64,000 nt of DNA from Rhexocercosporidium sp. MPI-PUGE-AT-0058 (lineage: Eukaryota > Ascomycota > Leotiomycetes > Helotiales). A model generated the notes under the pieces. That model did not search any database. It was given only the letters and a program-made list of their open reading frames with translations, and was not told where the DNA came from. The stretch lies in the NCBI GenBank assembly GCA_020746875.1, contig JAGTJL010000007.1:1302001-1366000 (forward strand), in the 5' to 3' direction. Each line of letters starts with the position of its first letter. Positions within the stretch are counted from its first letter, which is position 1. This document shows positions 10,947 to 22,092 of the stretch, one piece after another. Position numbers and translations under genes: made by a program.

Positions 10947-11785
10947 TGTGACGGTTGGAACGTAGGTATGGCCTGGTGGCTTGGATGGTGTGGTTGTGGT
11001 ATGCCGAGTTGATGTCGGTCTTAGTACCAGTGGTGGAATGGTTTGTGGTTTGGAGACGGTGGTCTCAAGAACGTGTTCTCTTTTTGCGAGTGGTCGTTTC
11101 GTATATGGAAGTTCCAAAGGATGTTTGGAAGGTTGAAGTCTGTTGGGGTTCGAGGAGCTCTTTATATGCAAAGGGACTCAAAGACTCGATGTACGTCAGT
11201 CTCCGATATCAGGCACAAATAATAGTCGCACTTCTGGTTCGATCCGATGAACTAGAGACATGGAGACGACATGTATAGCAGATGTCGTGTCTTTGTATGT
11301 TGAGGGAGGGTGAAGTACTAATCGGGATGGTGGAAGGCGATGTCAGAGAGGAGTCCTGAAGAGGGAAGTCGGTCTCTGGATCAGGATCTGGATATGGTCC
11401 GAGTGAGGTGAGCGAGGCTGTAAACAAACGATACAGGCTTGTACAGCTGAGTGGGATGTGATTTGATTTTGCCTCTGGTAGGTAAGCAAGTTGAATTGAA
11501 AAGGATGATAGGAGGGAAGAGAGGAGAGTGCCTGAGTGGTGGGATATGCAGAGTCTTTATGTGTTCAGTGTGTCTTGGAGTCAGTCATTCGGCCATGCCA
11601 TAACTAGGCAGACAGTCACATTTATGTGAGTGGAGTCGAGTAGTTTGGGGGCTTTTGGAGATGCGAACCAGCCGCTGCAGGGGGGAGGGAAGGGAAGGGA
11701 TGAGTGGTGGTGGTGGGAAGGGTGGATGGATGGGTTAGCTGCTTGGGTGGGTGGAGTTTCTCGGTGGGCTGGAATGGAATGGTGG

Positions 11786-11814
11786 GAGAGAGAGACGGAG
11801 AGAGAGAGAGAAGA
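11786..11814. repeat. GA-rich microsatellite
   Basis: GA repeats interrupted once by CGG. The run lies in the long interval downstream of nothing coding on either strand. Confidence 0.75.
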
Positions 11815-12368
11815 GGTCGTGGTCGCAGTCGCTTGCACCGAAAGGGGTTTGGTGGGCAGGGCTTGGAATGCCTTCACCACTCACAGCCCTCGAAGTGCTA
11901 CGAGGCTGAGCGGTCAGCCACAGCAAAGACCCTGGACTGGGTGGTGCAAGCTTGCATCCTGACATACAAAGGGCCCACTTGCTCACAGAGATGCCTGTCG
12001 GAAGGGAGGAAAAAGGCACAGTAATGTAATCCAGGTCTGTTCTGGTCTGGTATGGTCTGGTTCTGGGCTTCCTGCCCTTTCTCTGCACGCCGTTGTGGAT
12101 CCTGCAGCCGCAAATGCAGACTTTAAGTTGTACTGAAACTGGTTGTTTCTTCAGTCCCTATGCTACTCTCATGGTCACTCTGCTATGGTCATCATGCGAC
12201 GGCGAGACGGTTGTCCCGGACGTGACGGCGGGAGGAGCGGAGGACATGGGCAGACGTGGATGGGGAGGAAGGCTGGAACCAAGACGAGGAGAGAAGGATG
12301 AGGAAGTCTGGAAGCGAGAGAGCATCACTGTGGGAATTTTGATCGCTGCTTGGCGGGCTCAGGCGGGT

Positions 12369-12423
12369 TTGTGTGAGTGTGCGTGTGAGTGTGCGTGTGT
12401 GTGTGTTTGTGTGTGTGTGTGTG
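12369..12423. repeat. GT microsatellite, about 55 nt, imperfect
   Basis: (GT)n with GA, GC and TT interruptions, ending in a perfect (GT)8-9 run. It lies in the long gene-poor interval. Confidence 0.85.
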
Positions 12424-15136
12424 GGACACCAGAATAGAAACAAAATATCGTCAACCTCGAAACCCGTGATCCTCTCGCGCGCAAGAATGGGACAACCCCC
12501 TTTTCCGTTTCCCCCTCCCCTCCCCTCATCCCCTTACTCGGTCGGGTCGGCGCGAAGTGTTTCTACGGACTCCAGGTGACTTTCGTCCATACAGAGTACG
12601 AGGGCTCTCTCCTGTGGCCGCATCTCTCACATCACCCTCACACACCAACAGGCGGGCATGATTGTGCATGTTTCGCGTAGTGGAGGGGAGGCTGCTTGAC
12701 GACAAAGTCAGATTTAGAATCTCGGTCACTGAAGACGGCCAAAAGCAGTCGTCACCAATCGATCCTTCAAGTTACGAATACTTGCGACAACCCTTTTGGG
12801 TTGCCGCCACTCATCTTCCATCAGCGATCTGTCTGTCTGTTGGTCGGTCTGTGCCTGGCAGGACTTCCTGTACTGTATGAACACTTGCATTCATGAATCT
12901 CACTTGCATGCCTGTGGCTCTCTTCTGGGACCATCATTCCGTGTTATGGTTCTCCTCAACTGTAAGATTCTAGGATACCTAGCTTGGATACCTAGGTAAC
13001 CTGTCTAGGACAGCCACATTACGAGCTCACCAACCGGACTTTTGCTCAATGATCCAAGTCCATCCAGTCCAGTTTCCCAAGACGTCAGTCAGCACGGCTC
13101 TCCCGCAGAGTCGCACTGGCATCCACAGTCCCTCCCCCCCTTCCTCTCCCTCTCTCCCCCTCAGCCCTCCAAGGCGTTCATTAGCTCCTTAAGCCACAGC
13201 AATCTCCGTCAAGCTGCAGCACGAGAAGTCTGCACGGTTCATCTGAATGACGGAGCTTCGCAGGCGCTCTGCGGGAGAGCATCACCGAACAGCGGGCCAG
13301 TGGAGAGGCTTGGACCAGTGGAGGTTGGAGGCGGAGGGGCAGTGCACCCAGTGCCCTGGGCCATCCTCCTCCCTCCCCTGAAGATCCAGGCTGTGCACCT
13401 TAAAATCTCACGATACAACTCGTCGTCGTCGTGTTTTCAACCAATACTGATGGGTTTGACTCTCCGCCACAGACTGTTCGTGCCAATTTCTGTCTGTGTG
13501 CACTACAGTAGTGCCCGCGATCGTGATGCATCGTGATGTTTCTGCAAAGGTCCGCATGCCAGCCCATTGGATCTGGTGATGGCATGCCCACTGGCACTGG
13601 ACCAGCAGCCGGACACATCCAGAACAAGACATCTCTCACACGCAGGTACCCACCCCCAGGAATCCAACGCGCTTCTGGAGGGAGGGATCAAACGCCGTTT
13701 GATGATCACCTCGACCTCCAGCATGCACGGAAACAGAAACACGGCCGCGGGTAAGTCCGTTCTGTTCCCAACGGCGCATATCACACTTCTCGGCCCTCGA
13801 AAAGGTCTACTGTACTCGGATGTCGAAAATCTGCCTTGACGCCTATTCGGTAGGTACTAAAAACACAGAAATATCATACGGGATGACTCGACGATTGTTT
13901 CACTGCTGCAAACCACCTGATAAATTTCCAGGACTGGTTAGGAATTAGACAAGGGCCGAACATCGGACGACAGGTGAATTCCTAAACCAGTCATCCGGGG
14001 TGGGAGGTGTGGGTGAGGGAAAACCTAGTCCAGCTGGAACTTGCTGACTGCAGTCAGCCTCACAAGGCATTCTTGGGATCTGGAGAGAGTACTTCTGGCA
14101 TCTTCATCCCACGCCAAGAGTTGGTGCAGTTACCTAATTGATTCTCATGTCTTCATTGGATGGCAATCCGAAATTCCTGTGGTTGCCTTCTTTCGTGGAG
14201 TTTTGCAAGACTTCGGGATGATCAATCAAGGCAACGAACGTCCAAGGAGACGGACAGAGAGTCACCGCAGGACAGTTTTCGTTTGACGTCAACACTGATG
14301 GTGTCGCTGGATGGACATATCGTAGCTTGGTCAGGTAGTCGTGAAATTCAGCGTTCCTCTTTTTTTTGGAGCTGCGAGGGAGAACGCTCTCCAGAAGGAG
14401 AGATTCGGCTCCGATCACGTGGCATTTTTCAATATCTGTTCAACCTGCGAACAAGCTGATAGAATTACTACGTCTCTTTACTGCTGACCACAAAACATTC
14501 CCCATTCATTTAACTTTCATTGTCAAGGCAATTTGAGAGCTGCCGCTTGTCATTCCCTCCCAGACTCGTGACTTGTTCCTCCATTATCACGTGTTATCAC
14601 CCTTCCTCAACATCTAGGCGCTGCCGAGGCTTGCTTCAGGCAAGCCAATACACAGGAGTTCATCATGACTGATACTTTTCGATCAGAAAGATCATCTGGG
14701 TGACAGTTTGTCAAGCTCTTTCCTCAAACTCCCCAAGCTGACTATCCCTGGGTGGGGAGAAATTCGAGCAATCATATTTCGGAGGCTTTTTGAGATATCA
14801 GCGATTCCCTTTCAGATCTTGGGTCCAATCATAGTTTGTCGGTACCTGTGGTAGAAGCCTCATTTCGATCATAAGCGAGCTTTTCGACTTTCGAGGTATC
14901 GACTTCGAAGCAAGGGGTTAACTCACACCATGCTTCTATCTCTTATTGCCTGAGATAGCCAGCACTGTTCCCATTTGGGATGTCTCTCTTGTATCTTGTA
15001 TCACATATAGAAATGTTTCAATTCAATAAGCTCCTTGCTTCGGTGACGGCTTGTTGCCAGATCTCAACATTCCAACACATACTACTCATCGTCTGCAATA
15101 CCAAAGTTGCTTCTCGACCTCTTCTTGAAACTTGCT

Positions 15137-16593
15137 ATGCAACACGCATCATGTACAACTTGTGAACATGCATCAACCGATATCTCCTCACGATGTCCTC
15201 AACATGGCCCCCTCCTCCTATGGCTACGAGGTCGCTTCGCAAACCTCCCCCGAGCATCCCGCATGGTCCTCATCTCAGCCTGTATCCTCTTCACAATAAT
15301 CTGCATGTACAGCACCCGCGAAATGCACACCCTGCCCTCCGAACTAGTCTCTCAACACGCCATCAAAGAAGACAGCGGCGTCTACCGGATCCTCAAAGGC
15401 CCTATGCCCAGCGTCAACCTCGTCATCGCAGCCACATCCAAGGAGAACTACTCCTGGGTCAAGGACTTGAAAGTTCCCGGTATGAAGGTGGTACCGTATA
15501 TCGCGGATGATCTCAATGCGACGCATCATGCGCAGCAGAATAAGGGACATGAGGCGATGATGTACCATCAGTATTTTTATGATTTCTATGATAATCTGCC
15601 GGATATTTCCATCTTGATACACTCGCAGCAGATGTCATGGCACGTAGAGCAGTTGCTTGATCAGAGGTACGATAACCCTCTCCTCATATCTTAGTCGATT
15701 AGATCATTCCCCAATCCTTATCCTTCCTTATGTTGCTTGTGCTTCTGCTTATGGGGTAAAAAAACAGCATGATATTCACCCTCAACCACCTCGACCTCCG
15801 CGAAGTCCAACGCCGGCACTTCCTCAACCTGCGCGTAACCTGGGGCGTAGGCTGCAGCACCGGCTCCATCAACACAACCCGCGTGAACGAAGAATCCGGG
15901 ACGTCCCCCGAACAGAAAGAGATGCAAGAGGCCTTCCGCGCGAACTTCAACCTCTACGACGTCCCCGAGATCCTCGCCACGCCATGCTGCTCCCAGATCG
16001 CCGTGACGAAGGAACGGATCCGCAGCGTCCCGAGGGAACAGTACTTGCATTATATTAAGTGGTTGCTGAGCACGAAGCTGAAGGATAGTATTAGTGGGCG
16101 GACGTGGGAGCATATGTGGCAGTATCTGTTTTTGGGGAAGGCGATTGATTGTCCGCTGGAGCATAAGGCGTATTGCAGGCTTTATCATATCTGTTTTGGG
16201 GGGAGGGAGGAATACGAAGAGTGGATTGAACTAAATCAGGGGAGGCAGAAGCTTGAGAAGGAGTTGAATGCGCTTGTTAAGGGACCGGAGCAGAAGAAGG
16301 TTAAGGATGGGAAGGTGATTGAGGGGAAGGAGAAGGAGAAGGAAGTTGCGCTGAGTGAGACGGAGAAGAAGGCGAAGGAGACCATGAGGATATGGTTAGA
16401 GAGTGAGCTAAGGACTGTCAAGGAGGCTATTCGCGTGAGGAGGGAGGTGGCGGTTGTTAGGGGGAGTGTGGATTCTAATCGCGTGGCGGAGGGGCAGAAT
16501 CTTTATGCTGATGAGGGCGAGCCGGGGGTGGAGGTTAAGATCTTTCCGCAGGAGGGGACGAGCGCGGTTTTAAGTAGTACGGCTCTATCTTAA
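15137..16593 (+). CDS. DUF3431 family protein, type II membrane anchor, possible glycosyltransferase fold
   Basis: Two exons (15137-15666, 15768-16593) encode 451 aa; intron phase 2 rebuilds Ser in LLDQSMIF. Near residues 43-60 a hydrophobic helix (MVLISACILFTIICMYS) follows a basic stretch, as in Golgi type II proteins. The DUF3431 core then reads NLVIAATSKENYSWVKDL, VPYIADD, a Y-x-x-x-F-YDNLPDISILIHSQQMSWH segment, and LREVQRRHFLNLRVTWGVGC. DUF3431 proteins resemble glycosyltransferases, but no reaction is established. The C-terminal 150 residues are unusual: a lysine/glutamate-rich, probably coiled-coil tail (EGKEKEKEVALSETEKKAKE). The start is the first in-frame ATG; an upstream short cysteine-containing N-terminus (MQHASCTTC) is therefore included and uncertain. 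Large 5' gap precedes it. Confidence 0.8.
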
Positions 16594-17455
16594 GTGTTGA
16601 GATTGTGTTTGTGGGCAATTTGTATTCTCCGCGAGTGGGGGGGGTTGGAAAATGGAGTTTACAGCTCAGAAGATCGGATTCAATCATATATGTTGTGTGC
16701 TTGGAAAACTCCTTCGAGGAATTGCTTGAATCATTTTGCAGAGTGACCGGAATGTAGCATAAGTTCATCTGGAGTGATCATTGTTTGTTCTATAATTGGT
16801 GAGCGCGTAATTCTGCATTTCTGTCTCTTGTGCAGGAGGAGCCTTCAAACAATATATCTCAATATACACCAGCAGAGCTGGTAATCGACGATTCTGTATG
16901 AGTGGCGGAGAAGCGAATAATGTAGTCTCTTGCTGAAACTTCCTAATGTACTCTTGTATGACATGGGATTTGAATCGAAGCTGCCAGACTGGTATTTCAA
17001 TGTCGCGAGATGGGTGTCTCCATTAATGTTTACAAAGACCTCGCTAAATTTTCAGGGGCAACATGCCTGAAGCGAACGATGCTGCATTCTCGGAGCTCCT
17101 CCAGAACCCGTATTGCCAGCAGCTTTCTCGTGACAATTCGCAACTCTACATCTATGTCATGCCTTCTCACGAGTAATGCGAATGATATCTCACTTCTCTA
17201 AGCCTGGTATTTCACTCCAAACATTTAACTTCTCAACCCTCACATCGTTAAACTCAGAAGAACCCGAACCGAACATCGGGATGAGAGGAAACGAGCCCGG
17301 CAGAACCCCGCAGTGCGGGGTTCCCTCGGCTTCCATCCATGACATTTCATTTTCACCCCACCTCAGAATTTCCATCCGAGCGAAGTCGCATCCAAATCTA
17401 AATTTCGAAAAATACGCATCTCTACAACACTCACCACCCGGTTTCCACAGCAAAG
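16594..17455. other. Intergenic, about 0.86 kb
   Basis: No gene seen. A small hairpin-like repeat CCCCGCAGTGCGGGG occurs near 17306-17320, perfectly palindromic around its centre; it may be chance or a structured leader upstream of the next gene. Confidence 0.4.
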
Positions 17456-18303
17456 ATGTCAGATAAGCCAAGAAGACGCCTAAGTATACACTCCGACTCC
17501 TCAATTCCTCTTCAACAACTGACAGTATCTTAGACAGGCCAGCCCTTTTGTCCGTTCCCCCACCACGATGTATAGATAAGGAATACATACATAGACATGA
17601 TACTGATTGAAGCAGTATCTGCGACATCCAAGAGAAATTCCGCGGACCTATCTGGGAATATGAGAAACTGTGCGTGCTTTCCCCTCCACTCCCCCTTACT
17701 CTCTCCTTCTACCCGTACCACAATCCAAACAGGTAGAAAGAAAGTTGTCTATCAAGGGTCATAAATTGCCATTGATATTAACAATGACCTAATAGTATAC
17801 TCACCACCCAAAAAATGCTCGCCGCCGCCTCCATCCTCTCCATCCCCATCTACGCGACAACGCAAAACTGCGCCCGTCTCGGCGCAACCTGCTCCGAACT
17901 CGATCTCTCAAAGGCAGTAGAACACGTCGACAAGACGGCTTTCAGCATGTGGATCCCGCCCATCGCGCAGCACTTCTCCCCCTCCACGCCCTCCGAGATC
18001 GTCCTCGTCGGCATCGAAACCCACATCTGCATCACGCAGACGACACTCGACTTGCTAGCCGCTGGACACAAAGTGTATATTCTTGCCGACGGGGTGAGTA
18101 GTTGTAATAAAGAGGAGATTGGCATTGCATTGGACAGGTTGAGGAGGGAGGGCGCGGTGGTCACGACGAGTGAGAGCTGGATTTATGAGTGTATGGGTGA
18201 TGCGGGCATTGAGGAGTTTCGGGCTATAGCGGGGCTGGTGAAAAGGTGTAGTGGGGATACGAAGGAGGTGCTTGGGGCGTTGGCGGGGAGGAGTAAGATT
18301 TAA
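17456..18303 (+). CDS. Isochorismatase-family cysteine hydrolase
   Basis: Four exons (17456-17483, 17534-17549, 17616-17669, 17796-18303) encode 201 aa. All three residues of the family's catalytic triad fall into place only with this joining: Asp18 (ICDIQEKF), Lys79 (VDKTAFSMW) and Cys111 (ETHICITQT). The cis-peptide and 'ATTQN..RLG' segments also match the YcaC/ISOC-type group, which is near 200 aa long. Such enzymes hydrolyse small amides or esters through a thiol intermediate; many fungal copies have no assigned substrate. Exon 2 is a 16-nt microexon, and the first three exons total only 98 nt, so automated predictors could start the protein at the internal ATG in exon 4 and lose the catalytic Asp. 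No targeting peptide is seen. Nearby genes give no pathway hint. Confidence 0.8.
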
Positions 18304-19008
18304 GGAGGATAAGGAAGGGGAAAGAGAGCAGGATGTATGATTCTAGGTGTGGAGTTGTATTGGGAGGGTGGCTCGGGGTTCTGCGGATTGTACTGTACAA
18401 GATATGGTTTACTGTGATATCTCAAAGTCTAGAACATGCAAAGACTAATGACCAGCATTAAAATTGCTATGTAGTGTCGGATTTCTAGTATGATGATGTG
18501 CTTGACTGTTCCTATAGTGTTTATTCACTATCAGAGGGAACCAAAACTACAACTCGTTGCCGAAAGATTGTGATTTCAACACATTTCGCCTCCTCGCTTT
18601 CAGCCCTTTTCGAGACCTTATATAGATACGGCTCACAGCTTGACAAGAAGCCCAAAGGGAAAGCAAACTAAGGATGAAAGAGCCATGACGAAGCAAAGCA
18701 GCAGAATTGGAAACTCCAGGAGGCCTGGAATTCTAATTATGGACAAGAAAATATCCTACGCGGTTAAACACAACTACAGGATCTTATACGTCCCCTGCGT
18801 ATCAATCAATCATTATGGGACTCTGCTGTCAAGTTACTCGGACTGTTGTGAATGTTGAAGTCACTGCCGAAGCTTCACACTAGCTCATTGTCGTAGCGAA
18901 AGAATATGACTACAAGACTTTGCTTTCAGTTGTATATTCAAGTGCTCTTTATGTCTATGTAAGTTCTAGGTCCTAGTCACATTACCCTTTCCAGCCCAAC
19001 CAAATGTT
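18304..19008. other. Convergent spacer, about 0.7 kb
   Basis: Shared 3' region of two convergent genes. I see nothing coding in it. Confidence 0.5.
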
Positions 19009-20791
19009 TCATTTGAACTCAACAGCCTCGACCTTAGCCCTCTCCAACCACTTCACATCGCCCTCATTCGTCCCTTTCTGAAGATTATACAACTCATCAA
19101 TCAATGCAGGCACAAAAGTTCCTGGCCCCCTAACATCTTCCCTCTGACTCGCAACCTCCGCCGCAATCTCATAATGCAGCAACCCAGCTAATGTAGCCAA
19201 CAGCTTATCCCCCTACAAACCGCCAACATAACTGAGATGATCGTGCCGAGAACACATCCACTCCCAGTGATCCTACCTAGCAACTCATGCCCATTCGAAA
19301 CGGCAAAAGTGCGTTCCCCATCACTGATGTAATCGACTGCCCCTGTCATGACAACGACGTTGCGTTCTCGCGCCGCGAGGTCACGGACTAATGTGGCCTT
19401 TTCAAGGGATGAGGATGTACTTGCTCCGCTGTCCACGCCGCGTTGTTGGACAACTGTTCCAAAGACTGTTTTGATCTCGCCTTCGTTGCCTTTGATTACA
19501 TCGAAGTATCCAGCTGCTAGAAGGGTCTTAACAGCTGCCCTTCGTACGGCTGTTGCGCCTCCTCCGACTGGATCGAAGACAACAGGTCCGCCTTCGAGGT
19601 TATATGCTTTCAATGCTTTGCAATAGTTCAGCAAGCCGTCGGGAGTTACGGTGCCCATGTTAATGACGAGGGCCCCGCCGAGTTTGCTGAGATCTGATGC
19701 TTCTTCGCCGTAGTTGGCCATGATTGGAGAGCCGCTGATCAACGAGTTAGTATGTTTAATTTTCATATGTCTTGAGATCAGAACAAAGGATCAGATCCTA
19801 GATCCCGGATCGTGGAGTATTTTAGGGCGAGGAAAAACATACCCTACTGCGAGCGCGACGTTGGCTGCGAAGTTTTGGACGACGAGGTTCGTCATGTTGT
19901 GGGAGAGGGGTGTTTTGGATCCTACTTCTTTGGTAATGTTGGGGATTTGCTTGATGAGTTCTGAAGCTGAGGTGGGCTTGCTGGTGTTGGCTAATGACTC
20001 GACTGCGAAGGGTGGAGGTGTGTTCACTAGATCCAGGAGTTCTGTGGCCGCTTTCTTGGGATCATTTGCTGCGATGATGGCGCTGACGACCGCAACGCCG
20101 TCTAACTTCTTTGATGGCGCTGATGATTGGTATAAGACACGTTGGAGCGTGGATGCGTTAATCCCTCCGATGGATACAGTGCGGACATCTTTTCCCACTT
20201 CCGCAATGGCACTGAGTATTTCTTTGGTTCCTGCAGTTCCAATGATATGCTTCGTGTTTGTTTTACTGACATGCTTCAGCACAGAACACTTCAGAATCAG
20301 AGTAAATGCAAACTTCACTCACGTTCCAGTTGCAAACATGGTACCTACACCGAGGTAATCCGCTCCATCTTTACACGCAGCTACGGCTTCCTCGATGCTG
20401 GACACTGTCACGCCTATGATTGCATCTTTTCCGAGCAGTTTGCGCGCAGCAGGGAGATCTGAACATAGTCAGAGGTAAATACATAGAACCGGCTGAAGGT
20501 GCAACACGTACCCAGGTCATCTTGACCAATATGGACACCTTCGCAGCCAACAGCGAGCGCAACATCGACACGATCATTGATCAAGAGAGGCACATTGTGC
20601 TTCTGCGTCACGGCGTGCAGTTTCCTAGCTGTGGAAACCAAGAGTCCGGTGTCACTGACTTTGTCTCTGTATTGAACGAGAGTCACTCCGCCTTCGAGTG
20701 CTCCTTTCACTACTTCCACGAGATCTCGATTACCGAGGATGGCAGGAGTGGAGTCTGTCACCAGATAGAGTGAATAGTCCACCTTTTCCAT
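19009..20791 (-). CDS. THI6: Bifunctional thiamine phosphate synthase/hydroxyethylthiazole kinase, with apparent frameshift
   Basis: Exons 20791-20512, 20458-20323, 20265-19843 and 19734-19009 would give about 521 aa. The N-terminal ThiE half has [37 protein letters not shown] and VSIGGI; it couples the pyrimidine and thiazole moieties to thiamine phosphate. The C-terminal ThiM half has [16 protein letters not shown] [38 protein letters not shown] and TGSGC; it phosphorylates hydroxyethylthiazole. The family and order match fungal THI6. At a run of five G (minus strand, about 19210-19214) the frame breaks: before it the sequence reads [13 protein letters not shown], after it [18 protein letters not shown] continues one base out of register. 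As written, the protein would end at about 19188 and lose the last 65 or so residues. A missing G in the homopolymer, real or from sequencing, explains it; no intron of acceptable size does. Confidence 0.88.
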
Positions 20792-22092
20792 GATGGGCTT
20801 ACTAGAGCTTTGAGAGGGGATTGAGTAGTTTAGAAGACTTTTCTAACTGCTTTCAACCTTCAGTACTTGGCAACTTTTTCTTGACTTGCCAGTCCTAGAG
20901 TTGCTCTCGCTCTCGTGGACACCTGCTTCAAACTGTCCACAGTTGAAGTACTGAAGTATTTTCAACACAAAGTCACAAAGCTATTGTGACTCTTTCCACA
21001 GTAAAACAAGGGGTCTACCGACGTGGCTGCCAATCACGAGGAATTTTCCCTTTTCGATCACGCCAGTCTGCCCGTTTGGAGAGTCAAAGGTATAAATAAG
21101 ATTGCTGGGGCCAGACACTGAGATACATCAAGGAGAGAACGTGGCTTGATTTTGACAAGGTTAACAGATGTTTGCAAAGGCTGCACGCATTCCTGATGCA
21201 CGTAATGTTGGCTGGCTGCTATTGAAGAAGAGGAAGAAGAAGAGGAAAAACAAAGACAAAAGACAATTGGAAGAAATCCCTCGGAATGGTGAGGTCAAGA
21301 CGTTCAGCGCATTGTCAAGCGAGTTGGCGCTAGCGGTCTTTTCGGAAACGGCAAGTGCACCAAAAATGGCTGACTGGCCTGGCAGGGGCGTTGGACTTTT
21401 CTTTGGTCTCCACTCCACCATCAGCGAACGACTTCTTTCTTCCATCCACCTCCACCATCACCACCCACCATCGCCTCCTCGAACAATCACAACAACAGAC
21501 AACAACAACACACATCCATCCACGTCTCCCATCCCACGAACAGGACTCCTACTATAGAACCTGCGCAACCCTTCTGCCGCTCTCTAGCTCTTCAAACGTC
21601 GCGATCGAGTCGCCCGCGAACACGTCTGTCTCTCTCTGCCTTCTAAAGCAGATCAAAAACCTACTCCTCTTGCCCCTCCATCGGCCAGTCTCGTCGACAG
21701 CCTCTTCAAAGGAAGCCTTCCCTTCCCCTTCCACCGCATCACCTCTATCCAACAAAGCGATCAGCTCGTCAACAGATACATCTGCGTTATATGTATCTCA
21801 CACCCCACGCCAACGACCTCAGACACCAGCCGCCTCTCGAGCTGCAACCATTTCGCATACCGCGGAAACCTTGTAGCCCCTACTTCAGTAGCAACGGCTA
21901 ATACATTCTGTCCTCGTCGAATGCCGCGTTAGCAATCTACAACCAAGCATCTCCTTCTGTGCTCTCTCTCGCTCCCTCCGCCACATCCTCTGCATGTCAT
22001 ATGTCGCATCGTCCGGTCGTCTAACGGTCCAAATCCTACCCTGATCCATCCACACAAAATCGTCGAAAGAAAACCCAAGCAACACCGCAATC
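20792..22092. other. Divergent spacer with long pyrimidine-rich leader
   Basis: Between THI6 (minus) and eIF5 (plus). A TATAAATA element occurs at about 21091-21098. From about 21420 the plus strand becomes rich in C, T and CAA/CAC repeats, as expected for the 5' leader of a highly expressed translation gene. Open frames here are low complexity and not credible. Confidence 0.5.

Larger units (their letters stand above)
10947..15136. other. Long gene-poor interval, about 4.2 kb, simple-sequence rich
   Basis: No open frame here has a protein-like composition or plausible splice structure. The interval holds G-rich and GA-rich runs near 11630-11820, a GT microsatellite at 12369-12423, CT/TC-rich runs near 12500-12535 and 13130-13165, and CCTAGG motifs near 12971-13001. 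It may be the long leader or promoter of the DUF3431 gene plus the promoter of the disordered protein gene; non-coding transcripts are possible but not visible. Confidence 0.5.

Noticed and set aside
11581..12113. Several overlapping frames on both strands
   Set aside because: They follow the GA/G-rich repeats, lack protein-like composition and conflict with each other.
19195..19240. A very short intron as an explanation for the THI6 frame change
   Set aside because: Candidates are only 20-33 nt and either miss the phase or delete the conserved DKL residues.
21355..21876. 173-codon plus-strand frame before eIF5
   Set aside because: Low-complexity Ser/Thr/Pro sequence in the pyrimidine-rich leader.
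22011..22050. tRNA-like start TCCGGTCGTCTAACGG before eIF5
   Set aside because: No T-arm or acceptor match follows, and it lies in the eIF5 leader.
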